64,000 nucleotides of DNA, taken from NCBI GenBank assembly GCA_030549495.1, contig JAUIRK010000673.1, positions 1,364,001 to 1,428,000 of the forward strand, read 5' to 3'. The notes below the pieces were generated by a model. That model was not told where the DNA came from, searched no databases, and saw nothing but the letters and a program-made list of their open reading frames with translations. The stretch's first letter is position 1. Every line of letters starts with the position of its first letter. Shown here in pieces: positions 54,801 through 61,213 of the stretch. This DNA is from Nectonema munidae. Lineage: Eukaryota; Nematomorpha; Nectonematoida; Nectonematidae. Position numbers and translations under genes: made by a program.

Positions 54801-55001
54801 TCCTTTTTCCGATCTCTGGCTCCATTGTTCATTTTCATCAAGGAGCATCTTCAGGAGTTTTGGACACAACCCACATCTTCCCTCCAAAGCCTTTCATTGC
54901 GGTGCATACGTAAAAATTGCTCCTCCCACAACTTTCCAGCACTCATCCAAGCCTGGGATATTCCTGACACCCTTAAAGACGCTTTACTCTTTCAAGACTG
55001 A
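27767..55001 (+). CDS. ASB-like ankyrin-repeat SOCS-box protein, 8 exons
   Basis: Eight exons joined at GT-AG borders give 1560 coding bases: 519 residues and a stop. Visible ankyrin-type helices include YAKILLEYGAP (about 89-97), WIKNLLLHGSNPL with QTPLHTLI (about 115-140) and IAELLLDNNACPN plus LTRLLINYGSNIY (about 229-277). The end (about 478-519) is a SOCS box with SLSLRC as BC box and IPDTLKDALLF at the tail. ASB-family proteins recruit substrates to Elongin B/C-Cullin-5-Rbx2 ubiquitin ligases in the cytoplasm; that role is by family. The substrate is unknown. Introns of 2.6-7.6 kb are full of transposons. Exons 2-8 fit each other in phase without a break. Exon 1 is less sure. The repeats are divergent, so the ASB subtype is not assigned. 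Confidence 0.8.
28446..28692 (+). repeat. Duplicated ~240 bp block, copy 1
   Basis: Near identical to 31495-31727 in the same orientation, from AGCCAAACTATTTTTTGT to TATTTATTTTCAAAA. It includes CCCACGTGTACGAATGAACA in both copies. The two copies lie about 0.3 kb upstream and 2.3 kb downstream of exon 2. Confidence 0.75.
29007..29187 (+). CDS. ASB-like gene, exon 2
   Basis: Acceptor TTTTGAATTAG| at 29006 and donor AAAG|GTAAAA at 29188. Residues 40-99 with a split codon 100 (Asp). Ends in the ankyrin helix KYAKILLEYGAPNCK. The phase-0 start matches exon 1 and the phase-1 end matches exon 3. Confidence 0.75.
29305..30162 (-). mobile_element. Deleted ZBED5-like hAT, 8-bp TSD
   Basis: Termini CAGTGGTTCTTAACC and GGTTAAGAACCACTG are perfect inverses for 15 bases. 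The octamer atctaagc is repeated exactly at 29297-29304 and 30163-30170. The minus strand keeps the transposase C-terminal part: NYFPKLNSRSNDIWI, then a shifted stretch with SPSTYRCETRFCAMMSLKAS, KLAIDSDTRCCLS, matching the hAT dimerisation block of ZBED5-type proteins. The N-terminal BED finger and first catalytic residues are deleted. It lies in intron 2 of the ASB-like gene, antisense. Confidence 0.85.
30171..31494. other. Intron 2 sequence, nothing recognised
   Basis: AT-rich intron DNA. A minus-strand open frame at 31027-31221 has no recognisable motif. Confidence 0.5.
31495..31727 (+). repeat. Duplicated ~240 bp block, copy 2
   Basis: Second copy of the block at 28446-28692, differing by scattered substitutions and single-base indels. 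Sequence beyond the block on either side does not match between copies. Confidence 0.75.
31815..32000. mobile_element. Long-TIR MITE with perfect 8-bp TSD
   Basis: About 60-base inverted ends: GGGTCTTTTCGTTTAAACGG against the inverse reading GGGTCTTTTCGTTTAGACGA, then both continue CCACATCAAGTAATCACCAT. The octamer aaaacgtg flanks it exactly at 31807-31814 and 32001-32008. The middle is a short AT-rich spacer with no coding capacity. Long ends starting GGG with an 8-bp duplication suggest a Mutator- or hAT-related MITE; I cannot choose. Confidence 0.85.
32009..35243. other. Intron 2 remainder
   Basis: Contains degenerate GACTC/GAGTC-rich low-complexity DNA at about 32900-33080 and a (TA)n run near 34793. 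Two short frames (33393-33590 plus; 33941-34189 minus) look unlike simple AT noise but match no family I know. Confidence 0.45.
35244..35390 (+). CDS. ASB-like gene, exon 3
   Basis: Acceptor ACAATCAG| at 35243, donor TTGG|GTAAGT at 35391. Starting at AC completes the Asp codon of exon 2. Residues 101-148 plus split 149 (Glu). Carries FALNIATYLSHPKF, WIKNLLLHGSNP and QTPLHTLI, a clear ankyrin repeat. An earlier AG in CCTTTAG would give a stop in the joined frame, so the second acceptor is preferred. Confidence 0.85.
35690..36960 (-). mobile_element. LINE 5' fragment: PHD-like segment and APE endonuclease start
   Basis: Minus strand at about 36900-36780 reads DCADMIQCQHYFSWYCYSCE, like the last half of a PHD-type zinc finger with one Cys replaced by Tyr, as found in ORF1 of some LINEs. 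An open stretch with FPPKGVFHNIAIYLENQQVL follows at 36656-36393. At about 35960-35780 it reads YNLNIFSLNIQSMKSKFHDL and NAIQETWLPS, the first strands of an APE endonuclease (SLNI / QETW). Frames shift several times and the catalytic remainder and reverse transcriptase are absent. It lies antisense in intron 3. Confidence 0.65.
37074..38025 (+). mobile_element. Small pogo/Tigger-like element
   Basis: Ends are CAGTAAAACCTCAG and, inverted, GAGTAAAACCTTGATTATGG, with TA on both sides (37072-37073, 38026-38027). Subterminal AATAAGGACACCT boxes recur near 37097, 37180 and 37950. Between them, frames give KKVEIIQASESSKKT, then LAADFGCSKSQVGKILKEKQ and PPFQELEDHLWSWYSNARAK, the two helix-turn-helix regions of the CENP-B-like DNA-binding domain of pogo/Tigger transposases. 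A frame near 37770-37847 ends FKTKKISNFFQPKNC, like the C-terminal tail of pogo. The DDE catalytic domain is deleted and frameshifts break the rest. Confidence 0.8.
38690..39500 (+). repeat. Element with tandem ~140 bp array, copy 2 (inverted)
   Basis: The tail (about 38690-38980) precedes units marked by CATCACCACTAAATGGGCAT-type words near 39049, 39197, 39309 and 39452. It is the reverse complement arrangement of 14985-15650. Units also contain CATACTTGAAAATGG and TATATATA stretches. It lies in intron 3 of the ASB-like gene. Confidence 0.6.
39906..40127 (+). CDS. ASB-like gene, exon 4
   Basis: Acceptor TTCATTAATAG| at 39905, donor CCTAAAT|GTAAGT at 40128. Residues 150-222 plus split 223 (Tyr). 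It begins NASDESQESIFND and ends VNAMDADNLTPLLNLKKNL. The last part (LTPLL) looks like the start of another ankyrin unit; the rest is a polar insert with SEKIFRKKYHQHNSH. Reading through the donor would stop soon after, supporting the splice. Confidence 0.8.
40387..41045 (-). mobile_element. LINE 3' fragment with pentamer tail
   Basis: Minus-strand frame from about 41034 reads KDCFSKLDKKNASLLFKTMI, RPILEYGNIITG and KLERVQKKFTKKVAG, the post-palm part of a CR1/Jockey-type reverse transcriptase. After frameshifts come IKDWNNLPHNIVDSPTLNIF and KNRLD, the usual LINE C-terminus. The 3' end has AATAAAATATG then (TTATG)n near 40390-40405. It is 5' truncated at about 41045, as is typical. Confidence 0.75.
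41046..43137. other. Intron 4 remainder
   Basis: AT-rich intron DNA. A minus-strand frame at 42518-42775 (85 codons) has no recognisable domain. Confidence 0.5.
43138..43441 (+). CDS. ASB-like gene, exon 5
   Basis: Acceptor TTTTTTTATAG| at 43137, donor TTTCAA|GTAATC at 43442. Residues 224-323 plus split 324 (Lys). It contains AIAELLLDNNACPNIPDGYN, RTLLSYSIVCLDD and ELTRLLINYGSNIYS, two ankyrin helices in series. A Cys-rich stretch follows (SCYTASCLCDFKTLQ, YCTCFEEM). If the donor were not used, the frame would stop at the next codon (AAG TAA), so the splice decides the protein. Confidence 0.85.
43495..43586. repeat. Short inverted repeat
   Basis: ATGGGTGCTAGG at 43495-43506 is the exact inverse of CCTAGCACCCAT at 43575-43586, enclosing about 68 bases. 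It may be a tiny MITE. No target duplication identified. Confidence 0.5.
43658..43867 (+). CDS. Unrecognised intronic ORF
   Basis: A 69-codon frame with a balanced composition: DSILIYGQRCKINVGDVGK, IVAKVLQKISTK, then TEVKYFSGLGSMF and a stop after EPESFFA. The GDVGKIVAKVLQ segment faintly recalls the NmrA-like fold but this is not firm. It lies in intron 5 on the same strand as the ASB-like gene, after its donor. It could be a fragment of an inserted gene copy. Confidence 0.2.
   Translation: MKCKFKNVLSDSILIYGQRCKINVGDVGKIVAKVLQKISTKTEVKYFSGLGSMFCQKVLIRKEPESFFA
44030..44485 (-). pseudogene. Minus-strand coding-like island in intron 5
   Basis: From an acceptor-like TCATTTATAG at 44486 the minus strand is open for about 100 codons to a stop at 44180, including ASFGISKILVHTKERKFKGL, LEIAVPTNDVVLDVLSVAKA and GMAFWKGGGLHSALHATPT. 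Another frame just downstream (about 44120-44030) reads SPLWGGINPFKNW and LEWTKEGPYIMALIKLF. Base composition is markedly less AT-rich than the intron around it. I do not recognise the family; it may be a decayed or partial gene of another kind. Confidence 0.3.
44486..46059. other. Intron 5 remainder
   Basis: AT-rich DNA with a ctaacta-rich patch at about 44610-44830, similar in style to the inside of the MITE at 7129. No gene recognised. Confidence 0.5.
46060..46232 (+). CDS. ASB-like gene, exon 6
   Basis: Acceptor TTTTTCTACATAG| at 46059, donor GCACATC|GTAAAG at 46233. The first base completes the Lys codon of exon 5. Residues 325-381 plus split 382 (His). It begins ESDEYASSISPFLMEILENG, then a Ser/Thr/Asn-rich polar stretch (NTNSFDETNTSSNT). 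Part of it (FLMEILENGFEVN) resembles an ankyrin helix; the rest is probably a loop. Confidence 0.8.
46972..47123 (+). CDS. ASB-like gene, exon 7
   Basis: Acceptor TTTTTCTCACAG| at 46971, donor GCAATG|GTATAA at 47124. Residues 383-432. Reads HEKMNNMIENCNFLSLLVDG then FDWFFRSIIARRSLENSQ, probably helices between the ankyrin stack and the SOCS box. It ends in phase 0, as exon 8 requires. Confidence 0.75.
47124..48784. other. Intron 7, first part
   Basis: AT-rich with no recognised gene. A phrase TGACAACCCT near 48721 also occurs near 38639 and may belong to a shared worn repeat. Confidence 0.4.
48785..51190 (+). mobile_element. LINE reverse transcriptase fragment split by a hAT
   Basis: Left part (48785-49355): EPLATLFNKSLKGCKLLDYW and LSCITPVYKK, then LLYLDFQKAFHRVPHKRLI, FLLIFINDV and NDIKIFNIPVVSSNVSLQ with DLYSFYE. 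Right part (from about 50561): QWDLGFN, then DLGLIISIQSF, LYPILMSL and KKIEKVQNNFTKSLYD. These are successive reverse-transcriptase blocks of a Jockey/CR1-like LINE, interrupted between DLYSFYE and the W...G motif by the hAT at 49356-50552. Many stops and frameshifts; no endonuclease. The end near 51190 is approximate. Confidence 0.75.
49356..50552 (-). mobile_element. ZBED5-like hAT inserted in a LINE
   Basis: Ends are CAGTGGTTCCTAACC and, inverted, CAGGGGTTCCCGACC. Flanking octamers tgctctat (49348-49355) and gactctat (50553-50560) match at 6 of 8 positions. The minus strand keeps transposase text: LSKGKVLKRFFELNAEMREF, then KFADPTLLKEEFSRYFPEK, SIFRKPFAAKIEDVPERYQE, EFIDLITSD, NQFWIKKLLRYPNLAEGML and CEVTFSSLLLIKS. 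This is the C-terminal half of a ZBED5/SCAND3-type hAT transposase, with frameshifts and a missing N-terminus. Confidence 0.8.
51190..52179. other. Intron 7, middle part
   Basis: AT-rich DNA between two LINE fragments; nothing recognised. Confidence 0.45.
52180..52420 (+). mobile_element. LINE fragment, post-palm piece
   Basis: One frame gives KQRDLEFIITHDMFLQRRIQ and another NSSLLFKTLVRPILDYGNV, equivalent to the RDLG and RPILEYGN blocks of CR1/Jockey-type reverse transcriptases. The second closely resembles LLFKTMIRPILEYGN at 40387-41045, so the two may be copies of one family. Confidence 0.6.
52430..54175 (+). mobile_element. LINE reverse transcriptase with 3' end
   Basis: From 52435 the frame gives GFNTCLEFSAHPDIFKLCKV then FKKGDKCKVDNY, CRPVSIIPTISKIFEKLLF and the QFEFRRHRNTQS block. 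After a frameshift come FDLIPHKILLQKFSVYGF, KSKLIHFSRNNQLYLK, DNVKLLGIIIDNKLS and SSLPLRVKKLLYNSFFLPNL. These are reverse-transcriptase motifs of a Jockey/CR1-like LINE; the FADD motif is not intact. The 3' end near 54175 has CAATAAAATC and CTTCTTC. No endonuclease is present and several breaks make it inactive. Confidence 0.75.
54738..55001 (+). CDS. ASB-like gene, exon 8 with SOCS box
   Basis: Acceptor TTCTTTTTCTTTTCAG| at 54737; stop TGA at 54999-55001. Residues 433-519. It begins AMSCEPYRMKLHVYKCMF and has a hydrophobic helix SLAPLFIFIKEHLQEFW. The SOCS box starts at about TSSLQSLSLRCIRKN: Leu and Cys of the LxxxC Elongin-C contact are kept, while the hydrophobic residue four past the Cys is Asn. 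It ends WDIPDTLKDALLFQD, where IPDT takes the place of the LPxP Cullin-5 box. Strong last-exon architecture. Confidence 0.9.
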   Translation, partial: AMSCEPYRMKLHVYKCMFRNISFFRSLAPLFIFIKEHLQEFWTQPTSSLQSLSLRCIRKNCSSHNFPALIQAWDIPDTLKDALLFQD

Positions 55002-55216
55002 GCCCGTTTCGTTGTTTCGAAATCGTTGCGTCACAATTAACGTTGTTACCCGGTCTCTCAGAAAGACTTTCTTACTTCGATACCAAATTTCTTAAATCTT
55101 GCTGATAAAATTTAATATAATTCTATTTTGATATGTATCTATCTATCTACAATAAGCACAAAACGCTTTTAATGATACTATGATTCAATGCAATTTTAAC
55201 CTTGGCACACGTATAC

Positions 55217-55269
55217 AATAAATATTTATATACATCAATTATTTATTTATTTATATCTTATGGAATAAA
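55217..55269 (+). terminator. Polyadenylation signals of the ASB-like gene
   Basis: AATAAA at 55217-55222 and 55264-55269, 216 and 263 bases past the stop. The hAT at 55335 begins shortly after, so a 3' end formed at these signals would be close to its border. Confidence 0.5.
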
Positions 55270-55334
55270 CAAACTTTACTCATTTCAAGCACTCTCTTTC
55301 CTTGGAACATTTTTAAAGTCAAAAGCATCTATAC

Positions 55335-57828
55335 CAGTGTTTCCCAAAGTGGGGCACATGCCCCACCGGTGGGGCATGGGATTTATTCAGCCGGGCATAG
55401 AAAACTTGTTGAAAATTTATACATATTTGTGTTAAGACTATACTTTTTTCATGAACTTTGAACGATACTTATTCCGTCTATTACACTAAGGTGTGCACCC
55501 CTGGATTCCTCGTCCTCAATTCTTCGTGGAATTTCACAAATTCAAGATCCTCGTCCTCGAAGTTTTTTTCCTCGATTCCTCGGTGAATTTATTGAACAAT
55601 TTAAATTTTTAAAAAGAGATTTTGAAGTATTTTTAGATTGTTTTTACTATTTTTTTCTAATATTTTATTTTTCTATTGGCCAACGTTCTTTTTTCAAGAA
55701 CATAATAAATATCAAGTTTTTTGAAATGAAATAATTTTTTTAAATTTTTTAAATCCAAATTATTTTTACATGAAAAGACAACAACCTATAAGTAAGTTAA
55801 AATGTTCGCTCCTTTTTTTGAAAAAAAATTATTTGAAAATCGATAATTTAGCCTTTGTCACTAGAGTTTTATTATAAGGTATTTAAAAAATTTTCTTAAA
55901 TTAACAAATATTATGAATAACTTTAATTTTTATTAAGATTTATAAAGCCTAATTTCGGCATCTTTTAATTTTAAAACCCAGTTTTTAAAAATTATCAAAT
56001 TTATCTAAAAATTATTGTATATACTTAATTACTTACTATATATTTATTTACATTTTTAGAAGTTTAGAAGCTAAAAAATTACTGAAATTTCATTAATTTA
56101 TTATTTTTTTAAATATAAATGAGTGAAAAAATTTAAAAAAAATCCATAAATATTCAGAAGACTTTTTGAAATACGGATTTATTCCTTCACTTCATGATGA
56201 AAACTTACATTTTTGCCTCATTTGCAATCAATGTTTATCAAATGAATCAATGAAAACAAATCGTCTTTCTTTACATTTGAAAACTAAACATTTAAAGTAC
56301 TTCAATTCAGATTTGGATTATTTCAAGTCTTTGAAAGAAAAATTTCAAAAAATAAAAACGATAAATTATTTGTTCAAGAAACAAGCTATTGATTTTAATT
56401 CCACTTTCAAAGCCAGTTACGAAATTTCATTACTAATTACTAAAACTGGAAAAAATCATAACATAGGTGAGGACTTGATAAAACCATCAATATCCAAATT
56501 CATTAAGTTATTGAAAAAGACGAATATGCTGTTCACTCAATGCCATTAAGTGACTATTGAAATGAAGATAGTTGAAAAATTGAAGTTAACAAAATTTTCA
56601 TTGCAAATAGATGAATCAACTTTTTTAAATAGTCAAGCTTTGCTTTTAGCATTTGTGAGATATTGGTAAGGGCGAGTTTGCTGAAGAAATGTTTTTTTGT
56701 GAATCAATGGACACAACTACTACAGCATGTGATATTTTTTACAAAATCAAAAATTACTGTGTCGAAAAAATGATACCGAGGAAAAACATTGTAGTTTTAA
56801 AATGAGCAATGAGATGTATAAATGCTATTAGCTAATCCAAAGTGTGAGCGAATCTTCAAACAGTTTTGTGAGAACAGTAGTGCTGACTTTGTTAGACTTC
56901 TGACACATACAGAAGTAAGATGGCTTTCTAAGCGAATGGCTGTGAAAAGATTTATGCAATTATTTGATCTTATCAAAGATTTTTGAGTGATAAGCCTAAG
57001 ATGAAATATTTGCTCACTAATGATGGAAACGCATTTTGAGTTACCTAACGGATCTTTTTGAAAAACTGAATGTTCAATAAGCAATTTCAAGCCTCGAATA
57101 AAGCACTGATTGATGCAAAATCCAAAATACTTGGTCTTGTTTCATTTATTGAAGCATGTGAAAAAATATTCAACAAAAAAATTTGGTCACTTATTGGTTT
57201 AAAGAAAATGAAGCAAGTGATTCAGCTGTAAAAATTATTGTTGATCATTTGAAAAACTTAGCATTGGAGTTTGGAGAAAGGTTTTCTGACCTTAAAAATA
57301 TTAAGTTTCCTAATTAGGTAGTGCAGCCAATGTTAGTTGATATTTCCGATGTTACTATACCAAGAAGAAATTTCTGAAATTCAAAATGACGAATCTGTTA
57401 AAATTTTGTTTAACGTGAAAGTTATGATGGCGTGGCTTTTGGATGAAACAGAAAAAAGTATCCTCTCTCTAACAACATTGTGAGAAATATTTTGTTGCCA
57501 TTACCCTCTTCTTATTCGGTAGAATGTGCTTTTAGTGCTGTCAAAGATATGTTGTTGAAAAAAAGAAATAGGTTGGACATCATTAAAAGAGATCTCAGAC
57601 TTAAACTTACAAAATTAGTCCCCAACATAAATGATCTTTGTAAGAGTCATCAAGCACATAGATCCCATTGAAATTTATATCATACAAAAAAATTTTATTC
57701 TAATAAATTTTCATGATTACAAAAATTTTAAAGTAAAAAATATAGATATTGTGATACATTTTTTGGGGCCATGAGAAATATTATAATCTCCAAATGGGGC
57801 ATGACTTAAAAATGTTTGGGAAACACTG
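55335..57828 (+). mobile_element. Near full-length decayed ZBED-type hAT, perfect TSD
   Basis: Ends CAGTGTTTCCCAAAG and, inverted, CAGTGTTTCCCAAAC with GGGGCAT blocks inside both. The octamer atctatac is repeated exactly at 55327-55334 and 57829-57836. The + strand codes a SCAND3/ZBED-type transposase in pieces: KYGFIPSLHDENLHFCLICN and LSLHLKTKHLKYF (BED finger, C-x2-C...H-x4-H), SYEISLLITKTGKNHNIGED, LQIDEST, CEIRWLSKR-like text near 56900, and SYSVECAFSAVKDML with LDIIKRDLRLKLTKL (C-terminal dimerisation block). Longest frames are 56166-56549 and 57480-57671. Several frameshifts and stops break it. The 5' part, about 55500-55580, holds TCCTCG-rich DNA. Confidence 0.85.
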
Positions 57829-57981
57829 ATCTATACCCATTTCAACCCACCTTCAATTTAATGACAAAATTTTTCTTTCTTTTGAGGTAGTTTTATACGA
57901 ATCCAGAATCAAAAGGGGAAACTTATTTTTACTTTTCCTTGCTGGTGTAACTTTTTTTCCTCCATTTTGAAATTAGACACT

Positions 57982-58125
57982 TTAACCCTTTCGTGACCAG
58001 AAAAATCAGACGATATTTATTAAAAAGCAGAAGATTCATATACAAAACTATTTGAAAAAGCAGACGAAGGTAAACTTGTTTATGTATCATATATGATACA
58101 CTGGTCACTATACAAATAGTTTAGA
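57982..58125. mobile_element. TTAA-flanked GCAGACGA-box MITE, copy d
   Basis: Left end TTAACCCTTTCGTGACCAG with TTAA at 57982-57985, boxes CAGACGATA, GCAGAAGAT and GCAGACGAAG inside, and right end CTGGTCACTATAC. The right TTAA has decayed. Confidence 0.5.
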
Positions 58126-58216
58126 GCAGCCCCTTGTCGGCGCTAAAAATCATTTGTATCAGTGCATCATTGATTAAAAGAAAATACAGATATTAAAGAT
58201 ATAGGTTTATTTGAAC

Positions 58217-58457
58217 GAGGAATATAGTTTAACAGATCTTTTTATCAGTCTTTTTTAATTTAAGTCAAGCAGAAAGCAGAGGGAAGCGCTTTTGTGGTGA
58301 AGATGTAAGGAAAGGATTTTTTGCTTTCTGCTTGACTTGACTTGAAAAAGACTGATAGACTCGAAATATTCTCCTTAAAAAAGATCTCTTATGCTCTCTT
58401 ATGCTATCTTACTATATTCTTATGCTAAGATCTCTTATGCTATCTTACTATATTCCT
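58217..58457. repeat. Long fold-back with internal tandem repeat
   Basis: Arms 58243-58278 and 58322-58357 are inverted (TATCAGTCTTTTT ... CAAGCAGAAAGCA). Outer words GAGGAATATAG (58217) and CTATATTCC (58449) also pair. Between inner and outer arms on the right is a duplicated ATCTCTTATGCTATCTTACT segment. A linear relative lies at 62840-62990. Confidence 0.55.
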
Positions 58458-58468
58458 TTTTTATACGT

Positions 58469-58589
58469 TTATACAACCAGACGATATCTAATGTAAAGCA
58501 GACGATTTGTATCAAAAAGCATTTAATAAAGCAGATGATTGTATTTTTATAAAGGCCACCAAAGTTTACTCTGATCGTTAATCGGTTAA
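58469..58589. mobile_element. TTAA-type GCAGACGA-box MITE, copy e
   Basis: AACCAGACGATATCTAATG and AAAGCAGACGATTTGTAT boxes followed by AAAGCAGATGAT. The right end TGATCGTTAATCGGTTAA closes on TTAA at 58586-58589. Best internal match is copy c at 13060 in inverse orientation. Confidence 0.5.
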
Positions 58590-59879
58590 TGTCACCTTAA
58601 CAAAATTTTGCGAAAGGCTTAAAACGAATTCGAGAATAAAACATTTCTTTATTAGAGTTAGGGTGCATAATAGATGTTCTAATATTAAAGGTAGTTTGTC
58701 AGTTTCAAATTTTAAATGTAGCAGTTGTTTAAATGTACATCCACTAATTTAGAGAAAGAAGAGAGAATGGTCCTTAAAAATTCTTAAAAAAGAGTCCTTT
58801 CTTAAAAATTAGTTCTTCAAGATTTATGGGGCAGGGCAAGTGGTGATTGGAAGGTTTCAGTCTCATGATCCACCTTCAAGAAAGGGAAAAACAAAACATA
58901 TTTCTTAATTTTTTTACTAAATACCCGATCTACAAGAGGAGCATGTTCATGTGGCAAAGTGCGCTTTGTAACAAAATCTTTTTCTAAGCTTCTTCCTCAG
59001 TTTGGAACTAATTGCGATCCGTATTTTTAAGGGTACTCTATCTGCTACCTCCGTAAGGGGAATTTTTCTAACTGCGCCTGATCTACTTTTGTTTGATTTG
59101 TGGGCATGGTAATAATTTTGTTGTTAAAAGGAACACATGAATGGTATATATGTTGTCCTAAAAATTAAATGCTAGTGTAATGAGCCACTTCTAGTATAAA
59201 TGTAGTTCATATTCTGTATGGGTACAGTTGCTAACAAATACTAAGGAAAATATTCATTCTTGACAAGAAAAGGTTTTTGTGATTCAATAAGCAAATTTGG
59301 ATGCATTTCTCTGTATTATTATGAAAGGTTCTTTAATTTTTCTTACAAAAAGACAAAAAAACATTCATAATCTTTTTTGTGAAATTTTTCAAGCAACAAC
59401 AACAATAAAATATATCAAAATTATAGATTTCGAGTGTTTCTAAAAGAAAAATCTCGATTTCTATTATCATTATTATTATAAAATGAATCAGATTTGCCAG
59501 TTGAATCACAAAAATTTGCTTTCTTATGGATACCAAAGTTTTCCTTACTATGATTAACAAGTCTACCTGTAGATATGCCAATCTTCACCTGTAGCAAAAT
59601 ATTTGCCAATCAAACTGATTAACTTTTTTCCGCGTAGAAATTTCAATTAACCTTTGTATGCAGAAATCGTTTCAAACCATGCGAGATTGTGATTTTTATC
59701 ACGACGTATATATAGAATGACAATCATTAAACTGTTAAAGAGGATGAAATATAAATCTTCATCTAAAAATCTCTAATATTATTCCCAGTCAGGTGATAGG
59801 TTAATAATAATTTGTTTTAGGGTTAGATTCCCCACAAGCTTGGATTCTGCCGGTTTTATTATAGCTATGGTTGTTCACG
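58590..59879. other. Intergenic DNA, nothing recognised
   Basis: AT-rich; minus-strand frames at 59333-59609 lack recognisable features. Confidence 0.45.
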
Positions 59880-60333
59880 CTATTTGTTCAATTCTACGTC
59901 TTCCATTTTCCCTAATTGCTCATCGCCTAATTTTAGATTTCTTTTCCCCTCATGTATCTCGCAAAAAGTGCACATTTTTTCTGGAAGAACTTTTTTACAA
60001 TTGAAAGAAATTATGTAAGCGTCTTTACTCACGATGTATAGGAGTGCAAAAGATACAGATCTACACAAAACAGTGGCTTTATTTTAAATGTTAATTTCAC
60101 ATTTCAGTTCCTGTCTCCATCATCGTAGACAAGCGCAAAAATGGTGTTTGATGTGAATCATCACAAAGAATAAGGTAGAATGGATTTGCATTGGAATTTG
60201 AACACTGCCCAGTAAATCGTCGAATCAACAGTGGATGAGGTAAATATGGAAATGACGCCTTCTCTGTGATATCCTTGAAGTAACTAAAGGATCTCTTTAA
60301 CTCATTAATATTCTGTTGGTGTGCGTTTCCCAT
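59880..60333 (-). CDS. Candidate two-exon gene, function unknown
   Basis: Minus-strand ATG at 60333 opens MGNAHQQNINELKRSF and runs SFPYLPHPLLIRRFTGQCSN, NPFYLILCDDSHQTPF to GTE. The frame would stop at once (ATG TGA), but a 40-base segment 60100-60061 with GT...AG ends (GTGAAA ... TTTTGTGTAG) can be removed at phase 2. The joined frame then continues ISVSFALLYIVSKDAY, KVLPEKMCTFCEIHEGKRN and stops at 59880. This gives 137 residues of balanced composition, unlike neighbouring AT noise. The frame is also open for 17 codons upstream of the ATG (EYCDFYFCFQTPYRD), so the start could lie in an earlier exon. No family recognised. 40 bases is near the lower limit for an animal intron. Confidence 0.4.
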
Positions 60334-60553
60334 ATCTCTATATGGTGTTTGGAAGCAAAAGTAAAAATCGCAATATTCATTTTAAAAACCCTTTCAGCTA
60401 CACCTTCTTAAACTTGTTTCTCTCTTCCTCGCAAAGTCTAAAATGAAAGTTTTGCTCTTGTTGAACTTCTTAGTAAAAAAAATTTATATTTTTTTTCCAT
60501 GAAAACTATATTAAGGAACATACTGTCATTATTTTATTTTCCAAAATGCTATT

Positions 60554-60706
60554 GGGGCGTGAATAAGGTTGGTCAGATACTGGGTTTCGATAGTTCAAGG
60601 TCTTGGGTTCGATCCCGCATCAAGCCTACTTTCTCATAGTTCGATACAAGAGGTGTAATTGTGCCTTCTCAAGGAAATCACCCCACGCTACCTTTGCCTT
60701 TGCCTA
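60554..60706 (+). mobile_element. tRNA-headed SINE, family A copy 1
   Basis: GGTTCGATCC (box B) at 60606-60615 and an upstream AAGGTTGGTCAGATAC region give the tRNA-like head. The body has CTCATAGTTCGATACAAG and AATTGTGCCTTCTCA, and the tail is (CCTTTG)n. It matches the inverse of 61608-61760 along most of its length. Confidence 0.65.
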
Positions 60707-61213
60707 TTCCACTATTGACTTGTTAGAATTTCTCATTTTTACTTTTTTTCCAGACCTCAATACAACGTATGTGTTGTTTTACAAGGATTTTCAGAGACTT
60801 ATTTATTTTTTAATATTTATTGTCTATTTATACCTCTACAAAACCGAAATCCCCAAACTTATGTGTTGTTTATGGAGATCTAAATTTTCATTTTTAAATT
60901 ATACTAACTATCAACATTTTGCGATCATTGAATTATATTCATTTTTTATACTAATTATGTAAAATAATTTTAAGTATGCACTTTGTAAATAACATCTATT
61001 TGCCAAATAATAAAAGAAATAACCTATAAAAAATTAGAGTCAAAAACAAAAATCCAAAATCATATGAAGACATTTTAAAAGATGTTTATATCAAATACTC
61101 AAAATTTACGAGACCTTAATTGGTTTATCACTTTGAAATATAAATATCACCTAAAAATAAAAACTTTTTCTCAGGAAGCATCGGCTAATTTCATTTTTAC
61201 GACATCGCTCTGG

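Noticed and set aside
60606-60615. Functional tRNA gene at the GGTTCGATCC box
   Set aside because: The arms do not pair as a tRNA and the sequence recurs inverted at 61608-61760, so it is a SINE.
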